Source: an uncultured Bacteroidales bacterium (GTDB lineage Bacteria > Bacteroidota > Bacteroidia > Bacteroidales > UBA3824). Taken from it: a stretch of DNA of 64,000 bases. Location of the stretch: positions 3,700 to 67,699 of the forward strand of contig CALFIU010000017.1 of the NCBI GenBank assembly GCA_937877455.1, given 5' to 3'. The notes beneath the pieces were generated by a model. It made no database searches, was not told where the DNA came from, and saw only the letters and a program-made list of their open reading frames with translations. The translations under genes were made by a program, and so were the position numbers. Within the stretch, counting starts at the first letter, position 1; every line of letters starts with the position of its first letter. Shown piece after piece: positions 17,750-27,051 of this stretch.

Positions 17750-19504
17750 TTAATTGTCGTTCATAGAAATTAAAAATTCTTCGTTGCTTGATGTATGTTT
17801 CATCTTAGAAGAAAGAAATTCCATCGCTTCCACCGAATTCATATCCGAAAGATAATTGCGCAAAATCCAAATCTTATTAAGTACACTTTGCTCAATAAGT
17901 AAATCATCACGACGGGTACTCGAAGCAATAATGTCAACAGCAGGGAAAATACGCTTGTTACTAAGCTTGCGATCAAGTTGAAGTTCCATATTACCAGTAC
18001 CTTTGAACTCTTCAAAAATTACTTCGTCCATCTTAGAACCTGTATCAATAAGAGCTGTTGCAATTATCGTAAGCGAACCACCATTTTCTATATTACGAGC
18101 GGCACCAAAAAATCTCTTTGGCTTATGTAACGCATTTGCATCCACACCACCAGAAAGTACTTTACCTGATGCAGGTGCTACAGTGTTGTAGGCTCGTGCA
18201 AGACGAGTTATAGAGTCAAGCAAAATTACAACATCATGCCCACACTCAACCATACGTTTGGCTTTTTCGAGTACAATATTTGCAACCTTTACATGTTTTT
18301 CGGCTGGTTCATCAAAAGTTGAAGAAATAACTTCAGCTTTTACACTACGTGCCATATCGGTTACTTCCTCAGGACGCTCATCAATAAGCAATATTATCAA
18401 AAATACTTCTGGATGATTATCTGCTATTGAATTGGCTATATCTTTGAGTAACACTGTTTTACCTGTCTTAGGCTGTGCCACAATAAGACCACGTTGTCCT
18501 TTGCCAATAGGCGCAAACATATCCACAATGCGACACGAAAGACTACTTCCATGACCTTTGCCTGTGAGATTAAATTTTTCGTCAGGAAAAAGTGGGGTTA
18601 GATAATCAAAAGGTACACGATCTCTAATATATTCTGGACTACGTCCATTTATCTCCAATACTTTTATTAACGGAAAATATTTTTCGGTTTCTTTTGGAGG
18701 TCTAATTGATCCTTTAATTGTGTCGCCAGTTTTTAAACCAAAAAGTTTTATTTGCGACTGCGAAACGTATATATCGTCGGGTGAATTAAAATAGTTAAAG
18801 TCGGGACTGCGCAAAAATCCATATCCATCAGGCATTATTTCCAACACACCAGAGTTGGTAATTACACCATCAAGCTCCATCATAGCCTCGCGCGTACGAT
18901 CTTCGTTGCTTTGATCATAATCTTGTGAATAATTTCCGTTTACATTGTCGATGCTTCGCTCTTGTTGCGGCAAAACTTGTGTTTGCGCTTGGGATTGTTC
19001 TTGTGCTTGAGATTGCTGTACTTCCTGAATATTGTCGTTTTTTTCTGAACTAACAAAATAAGAATCCTCGTCTGGAGTTATTTTTACAGGTTGTTTTGAT
19101 GTAGCTGATACTGGCTCTGAAATCTTGCGTTTTAAAATAAGACGATGACGTTTAGGCTTTTCTGCAGACTGTTTTGCTTGCTGCTGCGACTGATTGGCAG
19201 ACTTAGCTTCTTGTGCTGCTTGCACATTTTTTTCTGACGTTTTTGTTTTTTGCTGTGTTGGGGATTCCTGCTGATTTTTGGAATCTGTTTGTTTTTTGGA
19301 ATCCTGTTGTTTTTTTGCTTCTTGCTTGGTATCCTTGGATTGTTTTTCTGCGGGCTGCGTAGAATTATTTATAGCCTGTTGATCCAATATCTTGTAAATT
19401 AGGTCTTGCTTGTTATAAGTTTTTAACCGTGTTATTTTTAGTTCTCTTGCAATATCATACAACTCGGTTAAAATTTTTTTTCGTAATTCGAGAATGTCGT
19501 ACAT
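17750..19504 (-). CDS. rho: Transcription termination factor Rho with large disordered insertion
   Basis: The 584-residue protein is well above the roughly 420 residues of E. coli Rho. Residues 1-45 form the Rho N-terminal helical domain. About 46-195 is a Q/K/S/E-rich low-complexity region. The cold-shock-like RNA-binding domain follows (GVLEIMPDGYGFLRSP), then the ATPase with P-loop VAQPKTGKT near 345 and Walker B VVILLDSITR. Rho is a hexameric RNA helicase that ends transcription. Long disordered insertions are typical of Bacteroidota Rho and have been linked to phase separation in Bacteroides. A long leader of about 210 nt with a perfect hairpin precedes the gene. Confidence 0.96.
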   Translation of the reverse strand: MYDILELRKKILTELYDIARELKITRLKTYNKQDLIYKILDQQAINNSTQPAEKQSKDTKQEAKKQQDSKKQTDSKNQQESPTQQKTKTSEKNVQAAQEAKSANQSQQQAKQSAEKPKRHRLILKRKISEPVSATSKQPVKITPDEDSYFVSSEKNDNIQEVQQSQAQEQSQAQTQVLPQQERSIDNVNGNYSQDYDQSNEDRTREAMMELDGVITNSGVLEIMPDGYGFLRSPDFNYFNSPDDIYVSQSQIKLFGLKTGDTIKGSIRPPKETEKYFPLIKVLEINGRSPEYIRDRVPFDYLTPLFPDEKFNLTGKGHGSSLSCRIVDMFAPIGKGQRGLIVAQPKTGKTVLLKDIANSIADNHPEVFLIILLIDERPEEVTDMARSVKAEVISSTFDEPAEKHVKVANIVLEKAKRMVECGHDVVILLDSITRLARAYNTVAPASGKVLSGGVDANALHKPKRFFGAARNIENGGSLTIIATALIDTGSKMDEVIFEEFKGTGNMELQLDRKLSNKRIFPAVDIIASSTRRDDLLIEQSVLNKIWILRNYLSDMNSVEAMEFLSSKMKHTSSNEEFLISMNDN

Positions 19505-19842
19505 TTTATTATTTTACTTCTTATTTATTTTTGATAAAAATGATTTTCTTTAGTGGTTTTATCTATAAATCAAATATTTGTAATGTTTTGCAACATGATG
19601 CAAAACACAATAAAACATTATTTTATAAAAAAATTTATCAAACAAATTATGTTTTATGATCTTAAGAAGAAAGAATTTTTCTTCAAAAATTGCGACGGTT
19701 TCATATCCGCTAAAATTTCTGCGGCAAAGATAACTTTTTTTTTATAAAAAAAAGTTTTTTTTCAAATTTTATTGAAATATTTTAAAAAAAAGAACAAAAT
19801 TTTCCTATATAGCAACGGATTATCACAAAATTTACAATTAAA
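19505..19842 (-). promoter_or_regulatory. rho upstream region: promoter and long structured leader
   Basis: On the minus strand the box TATCTTTG at 19725-19732 fits the -7 consensus, putting transcription start near 19718 and giving a leader of about 210 nt. Within it, 19585-19606 forms a perfect 8-bp hairpin (GTTTTGCA, 6-nt loop, TGCAAAAC). No good -33 box is seen at the expected distance. No coding frame in the gap is supported. A long leader suits autoregulation, which is known for rho in other bacteria; here it is inference. Confidence 0.45.
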
Positions 19843-20205
19843 TTACCTAATCATAAATTTTTTAACAATAACCTTGTCGTCATCAAAAGTAATTTTTGCC
19901 AAGTAAGTTCCAGCATCTTGTATTTTTAGATTTAATATCCAATCCGAAAAAATAAGCCTATCATTATGTTCACATTGTATTTCTTTGCCTATAACATTCA
20001 TAATTTCAACACTTTTTATCAATGTTGATGACTTAATTTTTACTAATTCTCCAATTCTTACTGGGTTTGGCCAAATTATAGCATCATGATGTCCATTTTG
20101 GTTTATAACCCCACTATCAGACTTACCAACTGTTTGTGCCTTTGCATCAACAGCAGCCAATAATGAAATTACACTAAAAAAAATTATTTTAAACAAACTA
20201 TTCAT
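19843..20205 (-). CDS. Small secreted protein made almost only of a T9SS sorting tail
   Basis: The 120-residue product has a signal peptide (about 1-24, ending DAKAQ) and a C-terminal domain that matches the Por-secretion-tail (type A CTD) pattern: IIWPNPVRIGELVKI, VEIMNVIGKEI, LNLKIQDAGTYLAKITF and VKKFMIR. Normally this domain is a tail of about 75 residues on a large cargo and directs export through the type IX system. Here only about 20 residues separate it from the signal peptide, so there is no cargo domain. It is flanked by long AT-rich gaps and has no obvious operon partner. Confidence 0.8.
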   Translation of the reverse strand: MNSLFKIIFFSVISLLAAVDAKAQTVGKSDSGVINQNGHHDAIIWPNPVRIGELVKIKSSTLIKSVEIMNVIGKEIQCEHNDRLIFSDWILNLKIQDAGTYLAKITFDDDKVIVKKFMIR

Positions 20206-20345
20206 TTTTTTGATTCCTTGTATTTCTATTTTACGTTTTTTATAAAAAAAAGTTTGTTTTTTTTAAAAAAAAAGCAAATTTTATTCCGTTGTCACAAATT
20301 TTATATCTCAATTTTTTCTGTCAACTAAATAAATGATTTTCAAAC

Positions 20346-21098
20346 TTAGTCAAGGTTCATTGTTTTTAAAATTTTTTCTAAATCATCTGGTGTATCAACG
20401 CCCATACCTGCAAAATCTGTTTTACACACCTTTATTTTATATCCATTTTCCAACCAACGATTTTGCTCTAATTTTTCGCACAATTCCAAATTTCCTTGTG
20501 GAAGTTTTGTTATCTTTTTCAAGATGTCGCAACGATAGGCATAAACCCCAATATGATGATAAAACTCGTTATGTTCCAACCACTTATTTTTTTCAACACC
20601 GCGCATAAAAGGTATAGGAGAACGGCTAAAATATATAGCTCCACCAGCATTATCAAGCACCACTTTTACAACATTTTCGTTAAAAAGCGTTTCTGTATCT
20701 TTAATTGGTTTTACAAGCGTAGCAATTTCAGTTGAAGGATTGTCGAAAAGTGCTGCAACAGTTTTTAGTTGCTCTGGCTTAATAAATGGCTCATCTCCTT
20801 GAATGTTAACGGCTGCATGAAATTTTATACCCACTTGTTGCGAAAATTTTTCGAGAGCCTCTGCACAACGGTCTGTTCCACTCTGATGGTTGGCACTCGT
20901 CAAAACCGCACTTCCTCCAAACGAAACCACTTCGTCAAAAATACGACTATCATCGGTGGCAACAACCACATTTTCAAATGCCTTTGCTGCTTGTTCATAT
21001 ACACGATGAATCATGGTTTTACTGCCAATTTTTACAAGTGGTTTGCCCGGAAAACGCGACGATCCGTAACGCGATGGTATTATGCCTAAAATTTTCAT
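20346..21098 (-). CDS. kdsB: 3-deoxy-manno-octulosonate cytidylyltransferase
   Basis: From the ATG at 21098 the protein is 250 residues, the usual KdsB length. It starts MKILGIIPSRYGSSRFPGKPL, the nucleotide-binding signature, and carries NIQGDEPF with the metal-binding aspartate, FSRSPIPFMRG and HIGVYAYR. It activates Kdo as CMP-Kdo for lipid A core synthesis. An in-frame ATG at 21155 is rejected because a -7-like TATTTTTG (21119-21126, minus strand) lies between the two. The KdsC gene of the same pathway is at 53398. Confidence 0.95.
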   Translation of the reverse strand: MKILGIIPSRYGSSRFPGKPLVKIGSKTMIHRVYEQAAKAFENVVVATDDSRIFDEVVSFGGSAVLTSANHQSGTDRCAEALEKFSQQVGIKFHAAVNIQGDEPFIKPEQLKTVAALFDNPSTEIATLVKPIKDTETLFNENVVKVVLDNAGGAIYFSRSPIPFMRGVEKNKWLEHNEFYHHIGVYAYRCDILKKITKLPQGNLELCEKLEQNRWLENGYKIKVCKTDFAGMGVDTPDDLEKILKTMNLD

Positions 21099-21118
21099 TT
21101 TATTTCTATCATTTGACG

Positions 21119-21126
21119 CAAAAATA
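21119..21126 (-). promoter_or_regulatory. -7 promoter box of kdsB
   Basis: TATTTTTG on the minus strand fits TAnnTTTG and lies 20 bp before the chosen start codon. No TTTG is present at the ideal distance. It decides between the two candidate starts. Confidence 0.4.
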
Positions 21127-21179
21127 ACATTTTTTTTGCTTAGTAAAGTTAACAAAACGTTAAAATAGTAAAAAAAAAT

Positions 21180-22208
21180 TTACTTCCAGTTTACCCTTAC
21201 CCAACCATTTTTCAAAAAACTCAATCCTCCTAAATGACTGTCGGATAACGGAATATAATATTTTTTTAACAAACTAAAATTGTTTGCATCAATGGCATAC
21301 CACGTAATTTTTTCTTCGTCAGTTACTCGTACCGTCCACGTAAACATATTACCCATAACAAAAAAATCTCCTTTTCCAAGATCTACTGGTGGCAATTCTG
21401 TTTTAACAATTTTGTTGTATGGTTGAGTTATTACATAAAATTGACCTGCCGCATCAAAAAAAACACCAAGAGAATGTCTACCAATAAACTCTGTTACAAA
21501 GCAATGTGTTGGCACAACACCATTTGGCAACTCTATCTTACGCACAACAGGCCTACCCTGCTCCATTTTTACGTTAAACAAACAACCCTCGCTGTCGGTA
21601 AATAAATAGCCATTGTCGTATTTTTTTTTCTCTGATACATTGCCAGCCACGTCAACTACTGGAAACTCAAATCCTACTTTTTTAAGTTCATTGGTAAAAT
21701 CTGCGCTTTTTTCTGCATTGAGTGTGTTATCTGCTTTATTAATAAACTCCATTTTGGTATCATCAAGCCTAAACACATCAGGTGGCATTTCTAAATCTAC
21801 ATTTCCCGATTTAGATTCAAACATTTGAAACAAAGGAATATACGGACCAAACACAGTTTCTGGTTTTATTCTCAATGTTAGGTTTTCGTCGGTAAGCAAC
21901 TTTAAATCAACTGGCTGTCCAAAAAGAGTGTCTGGTAAACTTTTATCGGCAGCAAGTTGACGTGCAAAATATTCTGGCAACAACAAATCATATTGGTGTT
22001 TACTATAAGTATTTCCATTCAAATCTACATAAACGGTTTTTCCACTCTCGTTTTTTCTTATAGCAAAATCTTTAATAGCTGAACTATAAAGAATAAATGG
22101 TCTTTCTTCGGGAGTGGCCGTCAAAAAGTTGAACAGCCACGGCAATTGCCATAAACAAACAACTGCTACCAATATATAAAGGTATATTTTTGAAATTTTT
22201 GTCATCAT
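21180..22208 (-). CDS. Membrane-anchored protein of an ABC operon (DUF4857-like)
   Basis: The 342-residue protein has one N-terminal membrane helix (about 8-28) and a long extracytoplasmic region without recognisable catalytic motifs. Layout and neighbours suit DUF4857 proteins, which in Bacteroidales accompany an ABC-2-type transporter; this is recalled from family context. It is the last of three minus-strand genes (ATPase, permease, this gene), 17 bp after the permease. It may be an extracytoplasmic sensor or stability factor for the transporter. Confidence 0.65.
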   Translation of the reverse strand: MMTKISKIYLYILVAVVCLWQLPWLFNFLTATPEERPFILYSSAIKDFAIRKNESGKTVYVDLNGNTYSKHQYDLLLPEYFARQLAADKSLPDTLFGQPVDLKLLTDENLTLRIKPETVFGPYIPLFQMFESKSGNVDLEMPPDVFRLDDTKMEFINKADNTLNAEKSADFTNELKKVGFEFPVVDVAGNVSEKKKYDNGYLFTDSEGCLFNVKMEQGRPVVRKIELPNGVVPTHCFVTEFIGRHSLGVFFDAAGQFYVITQPYNKIVKTELPPVDLGKGDFFVMGNMFTWTVRVTDEEKITWYAIDANNFSLLKKYYIPLSDSHLGGLSFLKNGWVRVNWK

Positions 22209-22225
22209 TTGCTGAATTTTTTATG

Positions 22226-22906
22226 TTAATCTTGGCGACCTTCTTTAAAATCGTTAAGAGAAAGAACCGACAACAAACAAAGTGCCGGCGTTGTTATTAC
22301 AATCCACCACAACGATGGAACATACGCAATTGGTGTATCGGTTATAAAATAAATTTTAATAATAAAAGCCGACAACACCATCTGCCAAATCCGTTTTTTC
22401 CATACTGGCTGTAAAACTACCCACGAGGCAAGAAGGTAACCTGCAATGCCCGCCATAAACCATGGCAATGTTGCTTGTAATATTGCAATACGAATCTCAT
22501 AAGGCAAAATATTTATTATAGATAATTGCAATACCAAAATTGCTAACAATGATGGCACAACCAAAGCTACAACGCCAAAAAGTAGCATAGCACCAATTAG
22601 TTTTATATGTCCATAAGGCAAATGTAATGTCAATTTTAAACATTTACGATACATTTCGGGTGCAAATTGCGATACTGCCCCACCTATTCCTGCAATGAGA
22701 GGAACATATTTTATTATTGTTACAAGAGAATCATTTTTTGCTAAAATATATTCCCAAAGATTTTGCATACCAGCAAGCTCTGCCAAACGGTTGAGATAAA
22801 GACCAGCATAGGCAGAAAAACACACTATAACCAAACTTGCCGCAAGATAATACCACCGCGACTTTATAAATTCTTTATAAAAAATTGCTTTCAACATAAT
22901 CTCCAA
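22226..22906 (-). CDS. ABC-2-type transporter membrane protein
   Basis: The 226-residue protein has about six hydrophobic segments. It starts with a short cytoplasmic helix (KAIFYKEFIKSRWYY) typical of ABC-2 permeases. It sits 12 bp after an ABC ATPase gene and 17 bp before the DUF4857-like gene, so the three form one unit. Such permeases export lipids, drugs or peptides; the substrate is unknown. A second ATG six bases in is equally usable as a start. Confidence 0.75.
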   Translation of the reverse strand: MEIMLKAIFYKEFIKSRWYYLAASLVIVCFSAYAGLYLNRLAELAGMQNLWEYILAKNDSLVTIIKYVPLIAGIGGAVSQFAPEMYRKCLKLTLHLPYGHIKLIGAMLLFGVVALVVPSLLAILVLQLSIINILPYEIRIAILQATLPWFMAGIAGYLLASWVVLQPVWKKRIWQMVLSAFIIKIYFITDTPIAYVPSLWWIVITTPALCLLSVLSLNDFKEGRQD

Positions 22907-22918
22907 TGTTTTGGATTT

Positions 22919-23809
22919 TTAATATTTACCCGTCAAACCAATAAAAGCATCTTCAAGACCTACCGAATATGATTGAAGGTTGGTAAACTCTATGCCTTCT
23001 TTTTTTAACAACTCTATAACTTCCTGCTCACCCTTAAACGAAAAAAACTCAAGCAAAACCTTATTTTTTTCTGGATGAAAAAGACCATCTATACTTTCGG
23101 AAACATATTGTTTTTCAGGTATATAACAACGATATTTTTTTATTTTGCCAAGCAAATCATTTACTGGCATCTGCACAAGTATCTTTCCATAATCCATAAT
23201 TATACAATCGTCGATAAGTTGCTCCATATCTTGTATAATGTGCGAAGTAAGAAAAACGGTTTTGTTTTCGCTCTTTGCATAATCTCGCAAATACTCCACA
23301 AACAAACGACGGTATCCGGGGTCAAGCCCAAGCGAAAAATCATCAAGAACAAGTAACTCTGGATTTTGCGCAAGTATCAAACCTAACGCAACTTGCGAAC
23401 GTTGCCCATTACTCATTTTGTTGATTTTTTGATTTGGAGCTACTTTTAGTTTTTCCATCAAAGAATAATAAGCGTCTTTGCGCCACTGACCAGGGAAAAA
23501 TTGCGAATAAAATTTTTCTATCTGACTAATGTTCATAAATTGATACTGCACATGACCTTCTATCAACAAACCAATTTTTTTTCTGGTTTCGGGCAATATA
23601 CTATTAGCTTCTTGATTGAATATAAGACACTTACCACTATAAGGTTTTAAATAACCACTCAAAATATTAATAGTAGTAGTTTTTCCCGTACCGTTTTTTC
23701 CAAGCAAACCAAGGATTCTACCTTGCGGCACAAAAAAATTCAAATCTTTATAAATCAATCTCTTACCGTAATAATGCGTAAGATTGATACATTCTATTAT
23801 ATTTTCCAT
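22919..23809 (-). CDS. ABC transporter ATP-binding protein
   Basis: The 296-residue ATPase carries Walker A GKNGTGKTTT (37-46), signature MSNGQRSQVALG in place of LSGGQ, Walker B LLVLDDFSLGLDP and the switch histidine in LTSHII. The usual catalytic glutamate after Walker B is an aspartate (LDD instead of LDE), which may slow hydrolysis. A C-terminal regulatory tail of about 80 residues follows. It leads a three-gene operon. The -7-like TATCTTTG (minus, 23817-23824) ends only 7 bp before the ATG, so the transcript may have almost no leader. Confidence 0.92.
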   Translation of the reverse strand: MENIIECINLTHYYGKRLIYKDLNFFVPQGRILGLLGKNGTGKTTTINILSGYLKPYSGKCLIFNQEANSILPETRKKIGLLIEGHVQYQFMNISQIEKFYSQFFPGQWRKDAYYSLMEKLKVAPNQKINKMSNGQRSQVALGLILAQNPELLVLDDFSLGLDPGYRRLFVEYLRDYAKSENKTVFLTSHIIQDMEQLIDDCIIMDYGKILVQMPVNDLLGKIKKYRCYIPEKQYVSESIDGLFHPEKNKVLLEFFSFKGEQEVIELLKKEGIEFTNLQSYSVGLEDAFIGLTGKY

Positions 23810-23953
23810 AACATTGCAAAGATAATTTTTTCTACAAAAAATTAAATAGTAATACTAAAAAATTTAAACAATTTTTTAATTAACAAAAAAATATTTATTT
23901 TTGAAATGTGAAATAGTAGTATTAAGCCAACGATAAACATAAAAACTAAAGTT

Positions 23954-25579
23954 GTGGTTTACAATATATTAATAGCAGACGATGATGTTATGAGCCGTAA
24001 GGTAATGATGTTGGTATTAACCAACTCCGACAAACTTATGTGTTCTGTTGTTGAAGCCGAAAACGGAAATTCGGCATGGGAAATCGTACAGTCTGAACAA
24101 CCCGACTTAGTATTACTCGATTGGGAAATGCCCGATATTTCTGGTATGGAAGTACTACAAAAAATAAAAAAATCTAAATACTCCAACATTCCAGTAATAA
24201 TAGTTACAGGAAAACTTGACGGGCAAACTCTAAGTTTGGCTCTCGACAACGGCGCAACCGACTACATAAAAAAACCAATAGATAAATTTGAATTAATAGC
24301 AAGAACAAAATCGGCTCTTACTCTACACGACAGAATTTTAGAGATTGAAAACCAAAACATTAGAATACAAAACCAACTTGACGACCTAAACAGACTATCG
24401 CTTATCGTAAAAAAAACCGACAATTCCGTACTAATTTTTAATCCCGATGGCGAAATTGAATGGGCTAACGAGGGATTTACAAAAATGTATGGCTATACAT
24501 TTGAAGAATTTACAACTCGATATGGCACAAATATTAGTTCGCTAAGTTACAACCATCTAATAAATGTAAAACTTGCCGAACTTTTTGAACACAAACATTC
24601 TGTAAACTATACTACGCAATGTAGAGTAAAATATGGTGCTACAAAATGGATACAAACAACATTAACGCCCATATTCGACGGCAACAGAATAGAAAAATTT
24701 ATTGCTATAGAAACCGACATTTCGCAACAAAAACGCACCGAGCTGGAACTTGTAAAACGCAACGAAGAAACAAGACAACTAATGCAAAGCGTACAAGAAG
24801 CCAACAAAAAACTTGAAGCGCAACAAACCGAAATAATCCAAAAAAATCACATAATAGAAGAAGAACGCCGAAAAACCGATAATCTTCTGTTAAACATACT
24901 ACCTCATTACGTAGTGGCACAGTTAAAAACTATTGGACACGCTATGCCACGAAACTACAAAATGGCTACAATAATGTTTACTGATTTTAAAGGATTTACA
25001 AAATCGTGCGAAAACCTTACGCCAAACGAAATTGTTGATGCATTGCATTTCTTCTTCTCCAAATTTGACGAAATTATAGAATCGCACTATATAGAAAAAA
25101 TAAAAACAATCGGCGATGCTTATATGTGCGTTGGAGGAATACCGCTAAGAAACCACAGCAACCCATTTGATGTTGTTTTAGCGGGCTTAGAGATAAAACA
25201 ATTTATGAGCCAATACAAAAAGTTGAACCCAGATTTGGTGTTGCCCGATTGGCAATTACGAATCGGCATACACACAGGTGCGCTTGTTGCTGGCGTGGTT
25301 GGAAAAATAAAATTTGCCTACGATACTTGGGGCGATAGCGTAAACATTGCCAATAGAATGGAAAGTGCCGACGAACCGGGTTGCATAAACATTTCGGCTG
25401 CTACATACAGATATATCTGCAACTATTTTGAATGTCGCCATAGAGGTGCAATTGACATAAAAAACCATTCGGCAATAGATATGTATTTTGTTGATAGACT
25501 AAAACCTCAATTTTCGCAAGACGAAGACGGTGTTTTTCCAAACGAAAAATTTAAAAACATACTCAACGAAATATGCTAA
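23954..25579 (+). CDS. Response regulator - PAS - class III adenylate cyclase fusion
   Basis: The 541-residue protein has three parts. A receiver domain (1-120) carries the acidic pair in IADDD, the phospho-acceptor D56 in LLLDWEMP and the lysine of YIKKP. A PAS domain (about 135-260) and a coiled-coil linker follow. The class III cyclase domain (about 335-515) has metal-binding aspartates in FTDFKGF and IGDAYM, an adenine-type lysine in KIKTIGDAY, and the catalytic Asn/Arg in VNIANRMES. It should make cAMP under control of phosphorylation and a second signal. The start is a GTG, supported by a TATTTTTG box at 23896-23903. No partner histidine kinase is adjacent. Confidence 0.92.
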   Translation: MVYNILIADDDVMSRKVMMLVLTNSDKLMCSVVEAENGNSAWEIVQSEQPDLVLLDWEMPDISGMEVLQKIKKSKYSNIPVIIVTGKLDGQTLSLALDNGATDYIKKPIDKFELIARTKSALTLHDRILEIENQNIRIQNQLDDLNRLSLIVKKTDNSVLIFNPDGEIEWANEGFTKMYGYTFEEFTTRYGTNISSLSYNHLINVKLAELFEHKHSVNYTTQCRVKYGATKWIQTTLTPIFDGNRIEKFIAIETDISQQKRTELELVKRNEETRQLMQSVQEANKKLEAQQTEIIQKNHIIEEERRKTDNLLLNILPHYVVAQLKTIGHAMPRNYKMATIMFTDFKGFTKSCENLTPNEIVDALHFFFSKFDEIIESHYIEKIKTIGDAYMCVGGIPLRNHSNPFDVVLAGLEIKQFMSQYKKLNPDLVLPDWQLRIGIHTGALVAGVVGKIKFAYDTWGDSVNIANRMESADEPGCINISAATYRYICNYFECRHRGAIDIKNHSAIDMYFVDRLKPQFSQDEDGVFPNEKFKNILNEIC

Positions 25580-25690
25580 ATTTAAACATTCTCTAATTAT
25601 TAAGGCCAAACACTACAACAAATCCAATATTTTTCACAACTATTTTAAATTATGAAAATTAATACTTTTTATTTTTATAAAATAAAGTGT

Positions 25691-25698
25691 TAAATTTG
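25691..25698 (+). promoter_or_regulatory. -7 promoter box of rimO
   Basis: TAAATTTG fits TAnnTTTG and lies 23 bp upstream of the rimO start codon. No TTTG at the ideal upstream distance was seen. Confidence 0.35.
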
Positions 25699-25721
25699 CC
25701 GCAAATTTCAAGTAGCTTTTT

Positions 25722-27014
25722 ATGAAGAAAAAAACATTAGCAATAATAACCCTTGGATGCAGCAAAAACACCGTTGACAGCGAAAATTTAGCCACCAAGC
25801 TTCAAAAAAAATTCAACATCGTTTACAACGAAGACCCAAATGCCGATATAGTGGCAATTAACACATGCGGCTTTATTCTCGATGCCAAGCAAGAAAGCAT
25901 TGACACTATATTACAATACGCCGAAATGAAACGGCAAGGCTACATAGAAAAACTATTTGTTTTCGGTTGTCTGAGCCAACGCTATAAAAAAGATTTAGAA
26001 AAAGAAATCCCTGAAACCGATGAGTTTTTTGGCGTTGACAACCTCAACGACATAATCAAACGTCTTGACTGTAATGACTACGAAAACCAAACACGCAAAC
26101 TTTCCACACCAAAACATTACGCATACATAAAAATTGCAGAAGGTTGCAATAGAATGTGTGCATTTTGCGCAATTCCCTACATTAGGGGGCGTTACAAAAG
26201 CAGAAAAATAGAAGACATTGTCAACGAAGTAAAAAAACTCGCCGACAATGGTACTCGCGAATTTAATCTAATTGCGCAAGACCTAAGCTATTATGGCAAA
26301 GATATTTACAATGCCTACCAACTACCTACACTCGTTGATGAAATTGCAAAAATAGAAAACGTTCATTGGATAAGATTACACTACACCTACCCCAACAATT
26401 TTCCTATGGAAACACTTAAAATAATGCGTAGCAACCCAAAAGTATGCAATTATCTCGACATACCATTGCAACACATCAACGACCACGTTCTTGAAAAAAT
26501 GAAACGCGGACACTCAAAAGCCGAAACCATTGAACTAATAAACAAATTTAGACAAGAAATTCCTGGTATAACACTAAGAACAAGTTTAATGGTGGGATTT
26601 CCAGGAGAAACTCCAAAAGCTTTTGACGAATTGCTTGAGTTTGTGGAGCAAATTAAATTCGATAGGCTCGGTGTTTTTACCTATTCCGCAGAAGAAGGAA
26701 CATACAGCGCAGAACATTATGCCGATAGAATTTCGCAAAAACAAAAAAATGCTCGCGCCGACAAAATTATGTCTATTCAACAAAAAATATCGCTACAAAA
26801 AAACGTAGAAAAAATTGGTAGCGAATTAGAAATAATTATAGACCGTGAAGAAAACGATTTTTTTGTTGGACGCACTCAATACGATTCTCCCGAAGTAGAT
26901 TGCGAAGTGCTTGTAAAAAAATCGGACGCTCCAAATTGGAAAATTGGTAATTTTTACAACGCAATAATCACCGACGCTGAAGAATTCGACCTATACGCAA
27001 AACCAAAGCATTAA
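25722..27014 (+). CDS. rimO: Ribosomal protein S12 methylthiotransferase RimO
   Basis: The 430-residue protein opens with ITLGCSKNTVDSE, the RimO form of the MiaB-family signature. Cysteines C13, C49 and C83 bind the auxiliary cluster and CNRMCAFC (C142, C146, C149) binds the radical SAM cluster. A TRAM-like domain closes the protein (about 365-430). It adds a methylthio group to an aspartate of ribosomal protein S12. It is a single gene with a -7-like box at 25691-25698 and faces the VWA operon. Confidence 0.95.
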   Translation: MKKKTLAIITLGCSKNTVDSENLATKLQKKFNIVYNEDPNADIVAINTCGFILDAKQESIDTILQYAEMKRQGYIEKLFVFGCLSQRYKKDLEKEIPETDEFFGVDNLNDIIKRLDCNDYENQTRKLSTPKHYAYIKIAEGCNRMCAFCAIPYIRGRYKSRKIEDIVNEVKKLADNGTREFNLIAQDLSYYGKDIYNAYQLPTLVDEIAKIENVHWIRLHYTYPNNFPMETLKIMRSNPKVCNYLDIPLQHINDHVLEKMKRGHSKAETIELINKFRQEIPGITLRTSLMVGFPGETPKAFDELLEFVEQIKFDRLGVFTYSAEEGTYSAEHYADRISQKQKNARADKIMSIQQKISLQKNVEKIGSELEIIIDREENDFFVGRTQYDSPEVDCEVLVKKSDAPNWKIGNFYNAIITDAEEFDLYAKPKH

Positions 27015-27051
27015 CAATAACTTTTTATAAAACACTGATTAACAGTACGTT

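Noticed and set aside
20346..21155. Longer kdsB frame starting at 21155
   Set aside because: The extra 19 residues precede the conserved start MKILGIIPSRYG, and a promoter box lies between the two ATGs.
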